From NCBI GenBank assembly GCA_023434145.1, contig JAEYTI010000127.1, forward strand, positions 1-13,817: a DNA stretch of 13,817 nt. The letters run 5' to 3'. The DNA comes from Chloroflexota bacterium (GTDB lineage: Bacteria > Chloroflexota > Anaerolineae > Anaerolineales > Anaerolineaceae). The notes under the pieces are model-generated. The model made no database searches and was not told where the DNA came from. It saw only the letters and a program-made list of their open reading frames with translations. Positions 13,281 through 13,817 of this stretch are shown piece after piece; within the stretch, counting starts at the first letter, position 1; each line of letters begins with the position of its first letter. Both the position numbers and the translations under genes were made by a program.

Positions 13281-13688
13281 ATGGCAATGAACAACTACGA
13301 TGTGATCTACATCGATGACGAAGTCACGATGACCGATATCTTTAACCAGTACGTCAAATACAAGTACGCGCACTGGCGCGCGCAGTCGTTTTTCGATTCG
13401 CGCGACCTGCACGAAAAGATTACTTCGAATGAGGTCTCGTCGGTTGTGTGGATTGTGGATATCATGATGCCGGGCAAGAACGGCACTGAGATTGCGGCGG
13501 CAATTGCCAATGAATGCGATCCCGGCACGGTGATCCTGGGCTATACCGCGCTCGATCACCATTCACTCGAAGCGAAACCCGAGTATCAGGCTGGGCTAAA
13601 GCACTTCCACAAGATCATCAACAAGCAGGAGAACTTTACCAACCTGCTGGATTATGTTGACGTGATGGTAAAAAAACAGGAAGTGTAA
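13281..13688 (+). CDS. Stand-alone response-regulator receiver protein (135 aa)
   Basis: Single CheY-like receiver (REC) domain without an output domain. Acidic pocket D12-D13 (IDDE), phospho-acceptor D60 in VDIMMPGKNGTE (59-70), switch Thr T89 (LGYTALD) and the conserved Lys K111 (HFHKI) are all present, so it should be phosphorylated. IMMPGKNG is the classical loop after the acceptor Asp. The C-terminus stops soon after the last helix. No histidine kinase is nearby; its partner must be elsewhere, and the output would be by protein-protein contact. The start is the ATG at 13281, after GGGGTGATTGAC; an in-frame reading to 13140 passes through the promoter and is not used. A second Met at residue 3 is an alternative. 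Confidence 0.92.
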   Translation: MAMNNYDVIYIDDEVTMTDIFNQYVKYKYAHWRAQSFFDSRDLHEKITSNEVSSVVWIVDIMMPGKNGTEIAAAIANECDPGTVILGYTALDHHSLEAKPEYQAGLKHFHKIINKQENFTNLLDYVDVMVKKQEV

Positions 13689-13729
13689 CGCCCACTTTGC
13701 GTTTCCGTTCTAAATTGTTGGAAAATCTG

Positions 13730-13768
13730 TTATCCTTGTGCCCTGGTATGGACCCCGCACAAGGATAA
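13730..13768 (+). terminator. Hairpin downstream of the response regulator
   Basis: Perfect 12-bp arms TTATCCTTGTGC (13730-13741) and GCACAAGGATAA (13757-13768) with a 15-nt loop, followed by AATTTTG. It begins 41 bp after the stop codon. The T tract is weak, so it could be a terminator or an operator for a gene starting beyond the right edge, where no coding region can be called. Confidence 0.5.
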
Positions 13769-13817
13769 AATTTTGATAATTGCTCAGGCAGGGTGGATTT
13801 TTGGTGTTATGTTGTGT

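Overview
The window carries eleven complete protein genes, one mobile-looking repeat element with its own gene, and a second, gene-less copy of that element. Gene content and base use suggest a moderately GC-rich, non-model bacterium. A Chloroflexota (Anaerolineae-like) source is my best guess. It rests on the mix of an AIM24 protein, a membrane-anchored helix-hairpin-helix protein, a signal-less solute-binding protein and CGCAGAG-type repeats around a GxxExxY gene. No rRNA or tRNA gene was seen, so the assignment is an inference.

Layout. Positions 66-6164 (minus strand) look like one operon, read from right to left: an SbcC/Rad50-type ATPase (sbcC), a GT4 glycosyltransferase, a GxxExxY protein, a second GT4 glycosyltransferase and a YdcF/DUF218 protein. 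Gaps and overlaps are short. The GxxExxY gene lies inside a ~0.55 kb element bounded by 36-bp inverted repeats (1960-1995 and 2458-2493), which appears to have inserted between the two glycosyltransferase genes. Its right arm is translated as the C-terminus of one glycosyltransferase, and its left end touches the start codon of the other. On the plus strand, 6372-8347 encodes a solute-binding-protein-like protein without a signal peptide, followed closely by a two-TM coiled-coil protein. A shared terminator follows (8374-8403).

Then, on the minus strand, come a membrane-anchored helix-hairpin-helix protein (8420-9004), an AIM24 protein (9251-10063) with two strong hairpins downstream, and alaS (10267-13017). 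A ~115-bp palindromic, gene-less version of the same repeat element sits exactly at the alaS stop codon. To the right, a divergent promoter region with a 54-bp near-perfect palindrome separates alaS from a stand-alone response-regulator receiver protein (13281-13688, plus).

The most notable signal is the pair of related elements. One carries a PD-(D/E)XK-like GxxExxY gene and the other is empty. Each arm is built from three CGCAGAG heptamers spaced about one helical turn apart, and both elements sit at the 3' end of a gene. This looks like an uncharacterised mobile or site-specific system, with the empty element as its non-autonomous relative.
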